64,000 nucleotides of DNA from Planococcus kocurii (GTDB lineage Bacteria > Bacillota > Bacilli > Bacillales_A > Planococcaceae): NCBI RefSeq assembly GCF_001465835.2, contig NZ_CP013661.2, positions 558,001 through 622,000 of the forward strand, in the 5' to 3' direction. The notes below the pieces were generated by a model. It did no database searches, was not told where the DNA came from, and saw only the letters and a list, made by a program, of their open reading frames with translations. The position numbers and the translations under genes were made by a program. Each line of letters starts with the position of its first letter. Positions within the stretch are counted from its first letter, which is position 1. This document shows positions 52,215 through 60,922 of the stretch, in pieces.

Positions 52215-52800
52215 GAACCTGTCCCCCTCATATGAACAAATGCTTCTTTTTTATTATTCAAAAATAGCACAAACCTCTCGCGAATGTAAGGTATACAAGA
52301 AAACGCGAAATATTTTTATTATTTCGAAAATAATAAAAAGATGAGAAATGGCTGATGTCCATTCCGACGGACGCTTTCCGCGGGCACGGCCTCAGCCGGC
52401 TACGCCGTCTTCACCACATGCTGTTCTCGCAGGAGTCGCCATCTCCATTCCCATCAGCCGTTCTGGAACAAAAAGGATACAAAAAACCGTTCATTATCAT
52501 TCGATGTACCAGCGTCCAACAGATACACACTGTTTTATTCCGCACCTGAAAACTAGCGGATTCCAGCCTGCCCATGCCAAAGACGGTCATCGCGGGCGCA
52601 GGTGGCAGCGAAGAGAATTACCTGTATGCGCTCGGGGATGAAAAAGAGCCACGATTCGACTTTCTCATTCCATAAAGTAACCAGCATTCGCCAGCCACTT
52701 TCAGTACCCTCTCCAACCAATCAAAAACAGACGGAGAAAAAGAAAATCTTTTTCTCCGTCTGTTTTATTTTAGGGGCTTATGAGACAGCTCCTTTTTTAT
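52215..52800. repeat. Gene-free 585-base region holding a composite repeat element
   Basis: No convincing gene is present. The region is dominated by a dispersed element of about 290 bases (52350-52640). Blocks GGACGCTTTCC (52369), GTCTTCACC (52407) and AGGAGTCGCC (52431), and a second module with CATGCC (52573) then GAAGAGAATTACC, also occur in the same order in the element near 59405. A metQ terminator lies at its right end. Confidence 0.65.
52723..52771 (-). terminator. Terminator of metNPQ
   Basis: AAACAGACGGAGAAAAAGA and its near-perfect complement TCTTTTTCTCCGTCTGTTT flank a short loop, T-run on the minus strand. Confidence 0.88.
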
Positions 52801-53613
52801 TCAATCTACCGGTACTACTGAGCCGCCCCATTCTTCTAAAATAAAGTCTTGGATTTCCTGGGATTGTAATACTTCAACTAAAGCTTTCACATTTTCGTTA
52901 TCTTCATCACCTGCACGCACGGTAATAATATTTACGTATGGCGAATCAGATGATTCTATTGCAATTGAATCTTCTAGAGGGCTGATGCCAGCATCAATCG
53001 CATAGTTGGAGTTGATCAAGACTGCATCTCCCTCACCTGATTCATATAATTGAACAAGTAAAGCTGCTTCATAGTCTGGCTCAAGCTGTAAATTTTTCGG
53101 ATTTTCAACAATATCACTCACTTCAGCCGATGTTTTATCTACACCTTCTGCCAATGTGATTAAGCCTTCTACCTCAAGCAGCGATAAAATACGACCCTGC
53201 TCCGATACCGAGTTGCTCATCAAAATGGTTGCATCCTGTGGTAGTTCATCAAGAGAAGCATATTTTTGTGAATAAACACCGATTGGTTCAATGTGAATCC
53301 CTCCAGCATTTTCAAACTCATAACCATTATCAGCTATTTGAGTTTCTAAGTAAGGAATAGTTTGGAAATAGTTGGCATCAATTTCACCAGACTCTAAATC
53401 TTTGTTTGGCAAAATATAGTCTTGATACGTTTCAACTTCAAGTTCAATTCCTTGCTCTTCTAAAAGGGGCTTCGCTTGTTCTAAAATTTCAGCATGCGGT
53501 ACGTTAGAAGCGCCTATGCGTAATGTCTTAGACTCTTCTTCACTTGCTCCACCATTTCCACATCCTGCGAGTACCAATGCCGTTAACGCTGTTCCTACTA
53601 CAAATTTCTTCAT
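52801..53613 (-). CDS. metQ: Methionine ABC transporter substrate-binding lipoprotein
   Basis: The ATG at 53613 gives 270 residues with a lipoprotein signal and lipobox LAGC. The remainder is the NlpA/MetQ fold, with IGASNVPHAEILEQ near the start and DGIKISE-like dipole features absent; MetQ landmarks SVSEQGR and the final EEWGGSVVPVD are present. It captures methionine outside the membrane for MetNP. It is last in the metN-metP-metQ operon, 47 bases after metP. Confidence 0.93.
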   Translation of the reverse strand: MKKFVVGTALTALVLAGCGNGGASEEESKTLRIGASNVPHAEILEQAKPLLEEQGIELEVETYQDYILPNKDLESGEIDANYFQTIPYLETQIADNGYEFENAGGIHIEPIGVYSQKYASLDELPQDATILMSNSVSEQGRILSLLEVEGLITLAEGVDKTSAEVSDIVENPKNLQLEPDYEAALLVQLYESGEGDAVLINSNYAIDAGISPLEDSIAIESSDSPYVNIITVRAGDEDNENVKALVEVLQSQEIQDFILEEWGGSVVPVD

Positions 53614-53660
53614 CTCAATCTCTCCCTTATGTGTTGTTTTATAGAACGGAAAATCCGTTT

Positions 53661-54329
53661 TTACCGTTTGTCTGCTTTTATCGTGACCCAATCACCAATG
53701 TATTGAATGATAAAGACAATGATTAAGATTAAGATTGTTGCCATCAATGTAACGTCTTCACGACTGCGTTGAAAGCCGTCGAGGAAAGCAAGTGTACCAA
53801 GACCACCTGCGCCGATAATGCCGGCCATTGCTGTATAGCCGACCAATGCAATCGCCGTGACCGTAATGCCGGATATTAATGCCGGTTTTGATTCGGGCAA
53901 TAACACTTTCCAAATGATGGTGCCGGTTGTTGCACCCATTGAACGAGCCGCCTCGATCACACCTTTATCAATTTCTTTTAGCGCAATTAGCACCATTCGT
54001 GCATAAAATGGAGCTGAACCGATGATTAATGCCGGTAAAGCCGCATTCGGTCCGCGAATCGATCCCATCAAGAACAAAGTGACAGGAATCAATAAAATGA
54101 TCAAGATGATAAAAGGAATTGAACGGAAAATATTGACGAATGCGCCAGTCAGCCAATTAACGAGTTTGTTTGCCCACAATTGTTTCGGTGCTGTTAAGAA
54201 CAAGATAATACCAAGTGCTAAACCAATAACAAATGTAAATACAGTTGATAATGCGGTCATGTAAAGTGTTTCAAGAGTAGCTTCCCACATGCTGTCCCAC
54301 TTTACATTTGGAAATAACGATTCAATCAT
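53661..54329 (-). CDS. metP: Methionine ABC transporter permease
   Basis: The 222-residue protein has five membrane helices and the MetI/MetP permease loop EAARSMGATTGTIIWKVLLP. It overlaps metN by eight bases, so translation is coupled. It is the membrane channel subunit of methionine import. Confidence 0.95.
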   Translation of the reverse strand: MIESLFPNVKWDSMWEATLETLYMTALSTVFTFVIGLALGIILFLTAPKQLWANKLVNWLTGAFVNIFRSIPFIILIILLIPVTLFLMGSIRGPNAALPALIIGSAPFYARMVLIALKEIDKGVIEAARSMGATTGTIIWKVLLPESKPALISGITVTAIALVGYTAMAGIIGAGGLGTLAFLDGFQRSREDVTLMATILILIIVFIIQYIGDWVTIKADKR

Positions 54330-55347
54330 TGTCCATCACCTCCGCTTGAATATCTTCTGAGCGAAGAAATACCAGTGCTTCTTCAATTTCTGCTTGAGAC
54401 CCTTTAAGCTGTAAGATCAAGGTGCCGTATGCGCCACGCTGCGTATGCGAGATATTGCCTTGAACAATATTCACTTCCACGGCATGACTGCGAATCAATT
54501 TAGTTAAAATGGGTTGTTCGGTTTGATCGCCAACAAAAACCAATTTCACCAATTCGCCAGTTGGGTATAATTCCCGCAGGTTTTTGATGGTTTCCTGTGA
54601 ATCTCCACTGTCGGCTACTTGCGCAACAAAGCGTTTCGTGATTGCCTCTTTCGGTGATTGGAACACATGTAAAACGTCGCCAAGTTCTACAACTCGTCCG
54701 CCTTCCATTACAGCCACACGGTGGCAAATTTTCCGGATGACGTGCATTTCATGAGTAATCAGTACAATTGTCAATCCCAATCGCTTATTGATGTCTACTA
54801 ACAAGTCAAGAATGGCATCTGTTGTTTCTGGATCGAGTGCTGATGTCGCTTCGTCACACAACAAGACTTCTGGGTCATTTGCTAATGCCCGGGCAATACC
54901 GACGCGTTGTTTTTGTCCTCCTGATAGCTCAGAAGGATAGGCGTTTTCACGACCCGTTAATCCGACTAATTCAATTAACTCCTGTACACGATTTCCGCGT
55001 TGTGCTTTTGCCACTCCGGCAATTTCTAGCGGAAATTCAATATTTTCTCTCACTGTACGAGACCATAGTAGATTAAAATGTTGGAAAATCATACTGACTT
55101 TCTGACGTGCCTTGCGTAATTCTCCGCCTTTAATCGCTGTGATAATTTGTCCATTAATCTCTACAGTTCCTGACGTTGGTTTTTCTAACCCATTCAACAA
55201 TCGGATTAAGGTACTTTTACCTGCTCCACTATAACCAATAATACCGAATATCTCTCCATCAGAAATGGATAAGTCCACTTGATCCACAGCTGTTAAAATT
55301 GCCTTGCCTGTATCGAATTTTTTTGTCACTTGCTTTAACTCAATCAT
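54322..55347 (-). CDS. metN: Methionine ABC transporter ATP-binding protein
   Basis: The ATG at 55347 follows AGGAGTGTTGGAAG, giving 341 residues. Walker A is GYSGAGKST, the ABC signature LSGGQKQR and Walker B VLLCDEATSALD. A C-terminal NIL/ACT domain from about residue 265 binds methionine for transinhibition. It is the first gene of the operon. An S-box riboswitch precedes it. Confidence 0.96.
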   Translation of the reverse strand: MIELKQVTKKFDTGKAILTAVDQVDLSISDGEIFGIIGYSGAGKSTLIRLLNGLEKPTSGTVEINGQIITAIKGGELRKARQKVSMIFQHFNLLWSRTVRENIEFPLEIAGVAKAQRGNRVQELIELVGLTGRENAYPSELSGGQKQRVGIARALANDPEVLLCDEATSALDPETTDAILDLLVDINKRLGLTIVLITHEMHVIRKICHRVAVMEGGRVVELGDVLHVFQSPKEAITKRFVAQVADSGDSQETIKNLRELYPTGELVKLVFVGDQTEQPILTKLIRSHAVEVNIVQGNISHTQRGAYGTLILQLKGSQAEIEEALVFLRSEDIQAEVMDND

Positions 55348-55380
55348 TCTTCCAACACTCCTAAATCTTAAAAATAAAAA

Positions 55381-55409
55381 ACCCTTCCGCGCATAACTGA
55401 GCAGAAGGG
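55381..55409 (-). terminator. SAM riboswitch expression platform terminator
   Basis: On the minus strand GCCCTTCTGCTCAGTTATG and CGCGGAAGGG form a hairpin followed by TTTTTT, between the aptamer and metN. Confidence 0.88.
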
Positions 55410-55435
55410 CAAACGTATAGTATACGGAAACCAAT

Positions 55436-55540
55436 CTCTCATCGTCCAAAGCTTTCGCTTTGTGTGATTTGGCACCATTTCATTTTCATGACGGTTGCCG
55501 GGCTTCATAGGGCACTTCCCTCCACCACTCGTAATAAGAG
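55436..55540 (-). ncRNA. SAM-I (S-box) riboswitch
   Basis: The minus strand reads CTCTTATTACGAG, GTGGTGGAGGGA, ATGAAGCCCGGCAACC, GGTGCCAAATC and closes P1 with GATGAGAG, the full S-box consensus in order. It should terminate transcription of metNPQ when SAM is plentiful. It lies about 90 bases before metN. Confidence 0.95.
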
Positions 55541-55645
55541 TTTTGATATGAAATTTTTGAAAAACTTAAGGACTGTATTCTATTTGACTCTTCGCTTGTT
55601 GTCTAGATTTCAGACAAGCAATTGGTTTTTTATCAGAAGACTAAT

Positions 55646-55981
55646 TTACCATGACCGGCTGTATTCGTCAACAGGTTTTAACTTACTATACAAGTATGGC
55701 ACTGATTGAAAAGCATAGATTTTCTCTTTTAGTTTGCCACCTTCTGTTATAAGTAAGCACGGTACACTCTCCACTTCGTAGAGATCCGCTATTTCTTGAA
55801 CGTAATTTAAATTTGCTTTGCCCATTGGAAGATCCGGTAACAATTCGGTGACAACTGATAGCATCTTAGACGCAACCTGGCAAGTTCCACACATTGGCGC
55901 GTACAAATAATAAGCCGTTGATTTATTCGTATTCTTTTCTTTGATCCATTCTTTGTGCGTCCATTCATTCATTTTCTTCAT
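55646..55981 (-). CDS. yusE: Thioredoxin-like protein YusE
   Basis: The 111-residue protein has a thioredoxin fold with redox pair C31-GT-C34 (APMCGTCQ) and a VESVPCLLI cis-proline-type strand. The ATG overlaps the stop of yusF by four bases (ATGA). It is the last gene of a yusF-yusE pair. Likely a cytoplasmic thiol-disulfide protein. Confidence 0.88.
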   Translation of the reverse strand: MKKMNEWTHKEWIKEKNTNKSTAYYLYAPMCGTCQVASKMLSVVTELLPDLPMGKANLNYVQEIADLYEVESVPCLLITEGGKLKEKIYAFQSVPYLYSKLKPVDEYSRSW

Positions 55982-56325
55982 CCCTCTGTTAATAGCTTAT
56001 TTACCTGGATATTCGCTGTGATGAGCACATCCATCAAGATCCGGAGCGGTGTTGCTGCAACTTCTTTATAATTTCGGTTAATGTAAAAATGACGAGCTTC
56101 AGGAAATTCACGCTTGACGAGTTTCCTCAGTTTTTCTCCTGAAGAGTCTGCATCTACTAGTATGATCATATCCTGGCCTTCGTACGGTAATAGTAACTCT
56201 TCCAGTCTCGATGCACTTACTGTACCATTTGTACAAAGAATCGTCACGGGTTCTGCAATGAGTGGTGCAATCCTTGACTTATCACTGAGCCCTTCGACAA
56301 CAATCACCTTTCCCATAACACTCAC
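55978..56325 (-). CDS. yusF: TOPRIM domain protein YusF
   Basis: The 115-residue protein is one TOPRIM fold with the conserved glutamate in VIVVEGLSDKSR and the D-x-D in ILVDADSSG. TOPRIM domains cut or bind nucleic acid in primases, topoisomerases and RNase M5. As a free-standing domain the role is unknown. It precedes yusE with a four-base overlap. Confidence 0.87.
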   Translation of the reverse strand: MSVMGKVIVVEGLSDKSRIAPLIAEPVTILCTNGTVSASRLEELLLPYEGQDMIILVDADSSGEKLRKLVKREFPEARHFYINRNYKEVAATPLRILMDVLITANIQVNKLLTEG

Positions 56326-56661
56326 CCCATCAAATATAAAATAAGAAAAGTTCTAAGACTTAGCGGTAAAAGAAAACTTTCGTTTTATTGCGATAAAGCT
56401 CTTTATATAAGTCGAACTAATGATTTCCACTTGTTGATATTCCGTAAAACAGCAGTGCTTTCGAGCTCACAGGATGTGGATCATGCAACCCGTTCCTTTG
56501 CTGAGCACAAAGCAGTATAGAAAAGTCGGTTTCTTTTACCAACTTATCTAGTTTTAAAATACCAATAGAACAGGCTGACGTCCATTTCCATGACTTATGC
56601 GAACTGCTGACAACACTTATCGGTCATAAAAAAAAGCGCCAAGATAGGCGCTTTTCAGTAA
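56326..56661. other. Gene-free 336-base region
   Basis: No gene is seen. The middle contains GC-richer, hairpin-forming sequence (about 56450-56620), with a CAGTGCTTTCGAGCTCA stretch resembling AGTGCTTTTCTCGGCTCA at 59647 in the fad-region repeat, and a TGACGTCCATTTCC stretch like the start of the 52350 element. It may be a decayed repeat copy. The gcvH terminator lies at its right end. Confidence 0.5.
56634..56653 (-). terminator. Terminator of gcvH
   Basis: AAGCGCC-N6-GGCGCTT with T-run on the minus strand. Confidence 0.88.
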
Positions 56662-57042
56662 TTACTCGTTGGTCATTTCTTTGTATTCGTCTGCTGTCAT
56701 CAATGCATTAACTTCTTCTTCAGAAGGGGCTTCGATTACAACCATCCAAGCCTGCTCGTAAGGAGACTCGTTCACAAATTCTGGGCTATCTTCAAGTTCA
56801 GAGTTAACCTCGATTACTTTTCCGCTAATTGGCGCATACAATTCTGAAACCGTTTTAACGGATTCAACACTGCCGAAAGGCTGATCTTTTTTTAGCTCGT
56901 CTCCAACTTGTGGAAGTTCAACAAAAACGATATCCCCTAGTTCCGCTTGTGCGAAATGAGTAATACCGATACGTGCATTGCCATCTTCGGTTTTAACCCA
57001 TTCATGTTCTTTTGAATAACGAAGTTCTGCTGGTGTGCTCAT
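56662..57042 (-). CDS. gcvH: Glycine cleavage system H protein
   Basis: The 126-residue protein is a complete GcvH with the lipoylated lysine K63 in [15 protein letters not shown]. It shuttles the aminomethyl group in glycine cleavage. As in B. subtilis, it is unlinked to gcvT-P and lies between yusF and yusI; GcvH also serves as an entry point for lipoate assembly, which connects it functionally with lipA in this window. Confidence 0.95.
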   Translation of the reverse strand: MSTPAELRYSKEHEWVKTEDGNARIGITHFAQAELGDIVFVELPQVGDELKKDQPFGSVESVKTVSELYAPISGKVIEVNSELEDSPEFVNESPYEQAWMVVIEAPSEEEVNALMTADEYKEMTNE

Positions 57043-57122
57043 CTTGACCCCTCCAAATTATGTAGTTCATTCACATTCAGTTTGACATAAACAGCCGCGA
57101 AATACAAGATGGTGCTACTCGC

Positions 57123-57476
57123 TTACAACCAGCGATTTTGATAATCTGCTTCTTTAAAGCCAAGTGTCACTTTTTCGCCATCCCAAGCCAAGGGACGCTT
57201 GATCAGCATGCCATCAGAAGCAAGTAGTTCCAATTGCTGGTCTTCGCTCATAGTCGATAACTTATCTTTTAAACTAAGTGAGCGATAAACCAAACCACTC
57301 GTATTAAAAAACTTCTTCAATTCTAAACCACTCGCTTGATACATTTGAGCTAATTGTTCTTTAGTTGGTGGGTTTTCCGCAATGTGTATTTCATTGAATT
57401 CCACTTTGTTTTGTTCTAGCCAACTTTTTCCTTTACGGCAAGTCATGCATTTTGGATATGCGTAATAAGTAATCAC
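57123..57476 (-). CDS. yusI: ArsC/Spx-family protein (YusI)
   Basis: The GTG at 57476 follows GGGAGGTTTTAAG and gives 117 residues starting MITYYAYPKCMTCRKG with a C10-x2-C13 pair. The downstream sequence shows FFNTSGLVYRSL and LIKRPLAWDG in the ArsC/Spx fold. It is not Spx itself; it resembles YusI, a thioredoxin-related reductase-like protein of unknown target. Confidence 0.87.
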   Translation of the reverse strand: MITYYAYPKCMTCRKGKSWLEQNKVEFNEIHIAENPPTKEQLAQMYQASGLELKKFFNTSGLVYRSLSLKDKLSTMSEDQQLELLASDGMLIKRPLAWDGEKVTLGFKEADYQNRWL

Positions 57477-57534
57477 CTTAAAACCTCCCTTTTTTCTAAG
57501 CTTACCAAAGAGAAGCCTTGTGGTCGATGAATAA

Positions 57535-57571
57535 AAACAGGCAACCCCCAAATTAACGGAGTTGCCTGTTT
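57535..57571 (-). terminator. Terminator of the fad operon
   Basis: AAACAGGCAAC-N15-GTTGCCTGTTT followed by T-rich sequence on the minus strand, after fadE. Confidence 0.88.
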
Positions 57572-57582
57572 CATAAAACTTC

Positions 57583-59364
57583 TTACACGACGTATTTCTC
57601 TACATCAATTAGCTTAACAGCAGCTTCGCGTTTTTTCGCAATAACGTTATAAGGAGTTGAACGCGTTAATTTGCGCAACGCTGAAAGCATCATGCGTTGG
57701 TTATCGCCTTCAATAGCCGCGATCAATGTTTCTTTCGCATCTCGCTCGATTTGATCAAACGCTTCTTGACAATAAATTTGTGTATACAACAGTTTTTGTT
57801 TCGCTTTTTCTTCACCTGAAGCGGCAATTGCTTTTTCAGTACGCAACACGACAGATTCCATCGCAAAGACGTTGCTGACGATATCGGCAATGTTCACTAG
57901 CACTTCTTGTTCGGCCTCTAGTTTTGTGCCGTATGTTTGTGCCGCTAGTCCCGCTGCGAGCAATGCAATTTTCTTCGCGTTTTTTACCAAGTATTTTTCT
58001 TGGTCTAATGCATCTGTCCCTACTTCTTCAGGCATCATCATTAACAGCTCTTCTTGTAACTTTTGAGCGTGTTGCAATAACGGCAATTCACCTTTCATTG
58101 CTTTACGCAACAATGTACCTGGTACGAGTAACCGGTTGATTTCGTTGGTGCCTTCGAAAATACGGTTAATGCGTGAATCGCGGTAAATGCGCTCAATTTC
58201 ATATTCTTGCATAAAGCCGTAACCACCATGCAATTGAACGCCTTCATCGACGATATAATCTAACGTTTCTGTACCGAAAAATTTATTTAACGAACATTCT
58301 ACCGCAAATTCAGCAATTGAATCTGCCACTAGCTTGCCGTCTGCTTGTTGCTCGTCTGTAAACCCGCTCATTCGGTCTTCAAAAAGGCCAACAGTACGGT
58401 AAACAGAACTTTCAACTGCATACAATTTAGAAGCCATTGTCGCTAATTTTTCGCGCGTCAAGTTGAAAGACGAGATTGGTGTTTTAAACTGCTGACGTTG
58501 GTTCGTATACGGAATCGTCAATTCCATCGCACGTTTCGAGGCACCAATTGTACCTACCCCTAATTTATAACGACCAATGTTCAAAATGTTAAACGCGATA
58601 ATATGGCCACGTCCTGCTTCGCCCAAAAGATTTTCCACAGGAACTTCAGCGTCTTCAAGAATTAACGTACGTGTTGAAGACGATTTGATACCCATTTTCT
58701 TTTCTTCAGGCCCAACAGAAACACCTGGGAATTCACGTTCAACGATAAACGCAGAGAATTTGTCTCCGTCAATTTTTGCATATACAACAAAGACATCCGC
58801 AAATCCAGCATTGGTGATCCATTGTTTTTCACCATTCAAGACGTAATGCGTACCCGCTTCATTTAATTTTGCTACTGTTTTCGCGCCTAATGCGTCAGAC
58901 CCTGAACTTGGTTCTGTTAATGCGTAAGCTGCAATCATTTCGCCAGTTGCTAAACGCGGCAAATAGCTTTGTTTTTGCTCTTCGTTACCAAAAAGAACGA
59001 TTGGCAATGAACCAATTCCTACGTGGGCTCCGTGAGTAATTGAGAAACCACCTGCTTTGGACATTTTTTCAGCAATTAGGGCCGAAGCAATTTTGTCTAA
59101 TCCCAGACCGCCGTATTGTTCAGGAACATCAGCACCTAGAAGGCCAAGCTCACCTGCTGTTTTTAAAAGACGAACCGAATGCTCAAATTCATGGTTTTCT
59201 AACTTTTCAACAACTGGCATTACTTCAGTGTTGACGTAATCTTCTGTTGATTTAGCGATCATTTTTTGCTCTTCAGTAAAATCTTCCGGCGTGAACACAC
59301 GCGACAGGTCTGCATCTTCGATTAAAAAGCTTCCGCCTTTGATCAATGTTTTTTCTTGTTCCAT
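57583..59364 (-). CDS. fadE: Acyl-CoA dehydrogenase
   Basis: The 593-residue protein has the acyl-CoA dehydrogenase core at residues about 30-410 (YALTEPSSGSDA FAD/substrate segment, catalytic glutamate region YRDSRINRIFEGTNEI). A C-terminal extension of about 180 residues resembles the long-chain (VLCAD-type) class. It catalyses the first, FAD-linked step of beta-oxidation. It is third in fadN-fadA-fadE, after a gap of 354 bases holding a repeat. B. subtilis yusJ is the counterpart. Confidence 0.94.
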   Translation of the reverse strand: MEQEKTLIKGGSFLIEDADLSRVFTPEDFTEEQKMIAKSTEDYVNTEVMPVVEKLENHEFEHSVRLLKTAGELGLLGADVPEQYGGLGLDKIASALIAEKMSKAGGFSITHGAHVGIGSLPIVLFGNEEQKQSYLPRLATGEMIAAYALTEPSSGSDALGAKTVAKLNEAGTHYVLNGEKQWITNAGFADVFVVYAKIDGDKFSAFIVEREFPGVSVGPEEKKMGIKSSSTRTLILEDAEVPVENLLGEAGRGHIIAFNILNIGRYKLGVGTIGASKRAMELTIPYTNQRQQFKTPISSFNLTREKLATMASKLYAVESSVYRTVGLFEDRMSGFTDEQQADGKLVADSIAEFAVECSLNKFFGTETLDYIVDEGVQLHGGYGFMQEYEIERIYRDSRINRIFEGTNEINRLLVPGTLLRKAMKGELPLLQHAQKLQEELLMMMPEEVGTDALDQEKYLVKNAKKIALLAAGLAAQTYGTKLEAEQEVLVNIADIVSNVFAMESVVLRTEKAIAASGEEKAKQKLLYTQIYCQEAFDQIERDAKETLIAAIEGDNQRMMLSALRKLTRSTPYNVIAKKREAAVKLIDVEKYVV

Positions 59365-59718
59365 GATGAATTCCTCCTAGTTTTTACTTGCTTATAGTGT
59401 TATAGGTTGAAGAATTCGCTTCAGGCGGACGCTTTCCTGGGGACCGGCTGAAGCCGCTTCCCTCGCTTTGCTCAGTCCAGGGTCTTCACCTCGGCCTGAT
59501 CCCCAAGGAGTCGCCGCCTTCCGCTCATTCTTTTAAATTTTAATGGCGAACTTTCTCTTCTTTTGATAGGTATCGAGTTTTAATATCTTTTCGACAGACA
59601 GCTAATAGCTTAGGCGCGTCCACGGGCTAGGCGAAGCTATGAGACGAGTGCTTTTCTCGGCTCATGGCGGGAGCCATGCCCAAAGCGGTCGAAGCGACTA
59701 TTACCTTACGCCTATTCT
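59365..59718. repeat. 354-base fadA-fadE spacer with composite repeat element
   Basis: The spacer is almost entirely repeat: GGACGCTTTCC (59427), GTCTTCACC (59482) and AGGAGTCGCC (59506) in the same order as near 52369-52440. Then comes a second module with hairpin CATGGC-GGGA-GCCATG (59663-59678), CATGCCCAAAGCGGTCGAAG and ATTACC, again matching the 52573-52620 module. No gene is present. It lies inside the fad operon and may affect fadE expression. Confidence 0.75.
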
Positions 59719-60894
59719 CTACAGCATTTCAAAGACGCCTGCTGCGCCCATTCCTCCGCCGATACACATGGTTACAACACCAAATTGTTTGCCTTGTCGT
59801 TTTAATTCACTCATCATGCGAATGGTTAAAATAGAACCTGTTGCACCTAGCGGATGGCCGAGAGCGATGGCGCCTCCGTTAAAGTTGACTTTGTCGATAT
59901 CAAGACCTAAGTGACGAATAACACCAAGTGATTGAGAAGCGAATGCTTCATTTAGTTCCCATACATCAATGTCATCAATTGTTAAGCCTGCCAATTTCAA
60001 AGCTTTTGGAATTGCCACGATTGGGCCAATTCCCATGATTTCTGGTGGGACACCGCCTGTTGCGAATGAACGGAATTTGGCAATTGGTTTGAGTCCAAGT
60101 GCTTCTGCTTTTTCGCGGTCCATCACGAGCAATGCGCCTGCACCATCAGACGTTTGTGAGGAGTTCCCAGCTGTCACGGAGCCGCGTGCTGAGAAAGCAG
60201 GACGCAATTTTCCGAGTCCATCCGAATTGGTTCCGTGACGAACGCCTTCGTCCATTTCGAACATAGACGTTTTTTCTTGGTATTTATTGTTTTCGTCAAT
60301 ATAAGGTTTTGTTACTTCAACAGGGACGATTTCATCATCAAAGTTTCCAGCTGCAATAGCTGCTGCTGCCTTTTCATGAGAGCGAACTGCAAAGGCATCT
60401 TGGTCTTCACGGCTCACACCGTATTTGGTCGCAACTTGTTCTGCTGTATGACCCATGCTCATGTAATATTGAGGTGCTGTTTCAGCTAGTTTTGAATTGG
60501 GACGAATGACGTTACCCATCATCGGTACCATACTCATTGATTCGACACCGCCTGCAATAATGGCTTCGGCTGAACCGACCATAATCCGTTCTGCTGCGTA
60601 GGCAACCGACTGAAGACCTGATGAACAAAAGCGGTTAACGGTTACGGCTGAAACCGTATCGGGCAATCCTGCAAGTGCTCCGATGTTACGCGCGATGTTC
60701 ATGCCTTGTTCTGCTTCTGGCATGGCGCAACCCATGATTAAATCATCGATCGGCCCGTCATAGCCACCAGCTCGCTGTAGCGTTTCTCTGACAACTAAAG
60801 CACCGAAATCATCCGGTCGCACAGTCGCTAAAGAACCTTTTGTCGCTTTTCCGACCGGTGTTCGAGCACTGGCCACGATTACTGCTTCACGCAT
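59719..60894 (-). CDS. fadA: Acetyl-CoA C-acyltransferase (3-ketoacyl-CoA thiolase)
   Basis: The 391-residue thiolase has the acyl-accepting cysteine in NRFCSSGLQ, the NGGAIALGHPLGATG histidine segment and the catalytic C-terminal VTMCIGGGMGAAG. It cleaves 3-ketoacyl-CoA in fatty acid degradation. It is 28 bases after fadN. Confidence 0.95.
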   Translation of the reverse strand: MREAVIVASARTPVGKATKGSLATVRPDDFGALVVRETLQRAGGYDGPIDDLIMGCAMPEAEQGMNIARNIGALAGLPDTVSAVTVNRFCSSGLQSVAYAAERIMVGSAEAIIAGGVESMSMVPMMGNVIRPNSKLAETAPQYYMSMGHTAEQVATKYGVSREDQDAFAVRSHEKAAAAIAAGNFDDEIVPVEVTKPYIDENNKYQEKTSMFEMDEGVRHGTNSDGLGKLRPAFSARGSVTAGNSSQTSDGAGALLVMDREKAEALGLKPIAKFRSFATGGVPPEIMGIGPIVAIPKALKLAGLTIDDIDVWELNEAFASQSLGVIRHLGLDIDKVNFNGGAIALGHPLGATGSILTIRMMSELKRQGKQFGVVTMCIGGGMGAAGVFEML

Positions 60895-60922
60895 GTGTAT
60901 TTCCTCCTTTTATCCTCAACGA

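Noticed and set aside
52348..52844. Open frames across the repeat element
   Set aside because: Composition follows the repeat in all frames, with no ribosome site or family resemblance.
55599..55617. TTGTCT-N7-AGACAA inverted repeat between yusE and the S-box
   Set aside because: It lacks a T-run and a clear regulatory context; it may be a weak yusE terminator, but the evidence is too thin to annotate.
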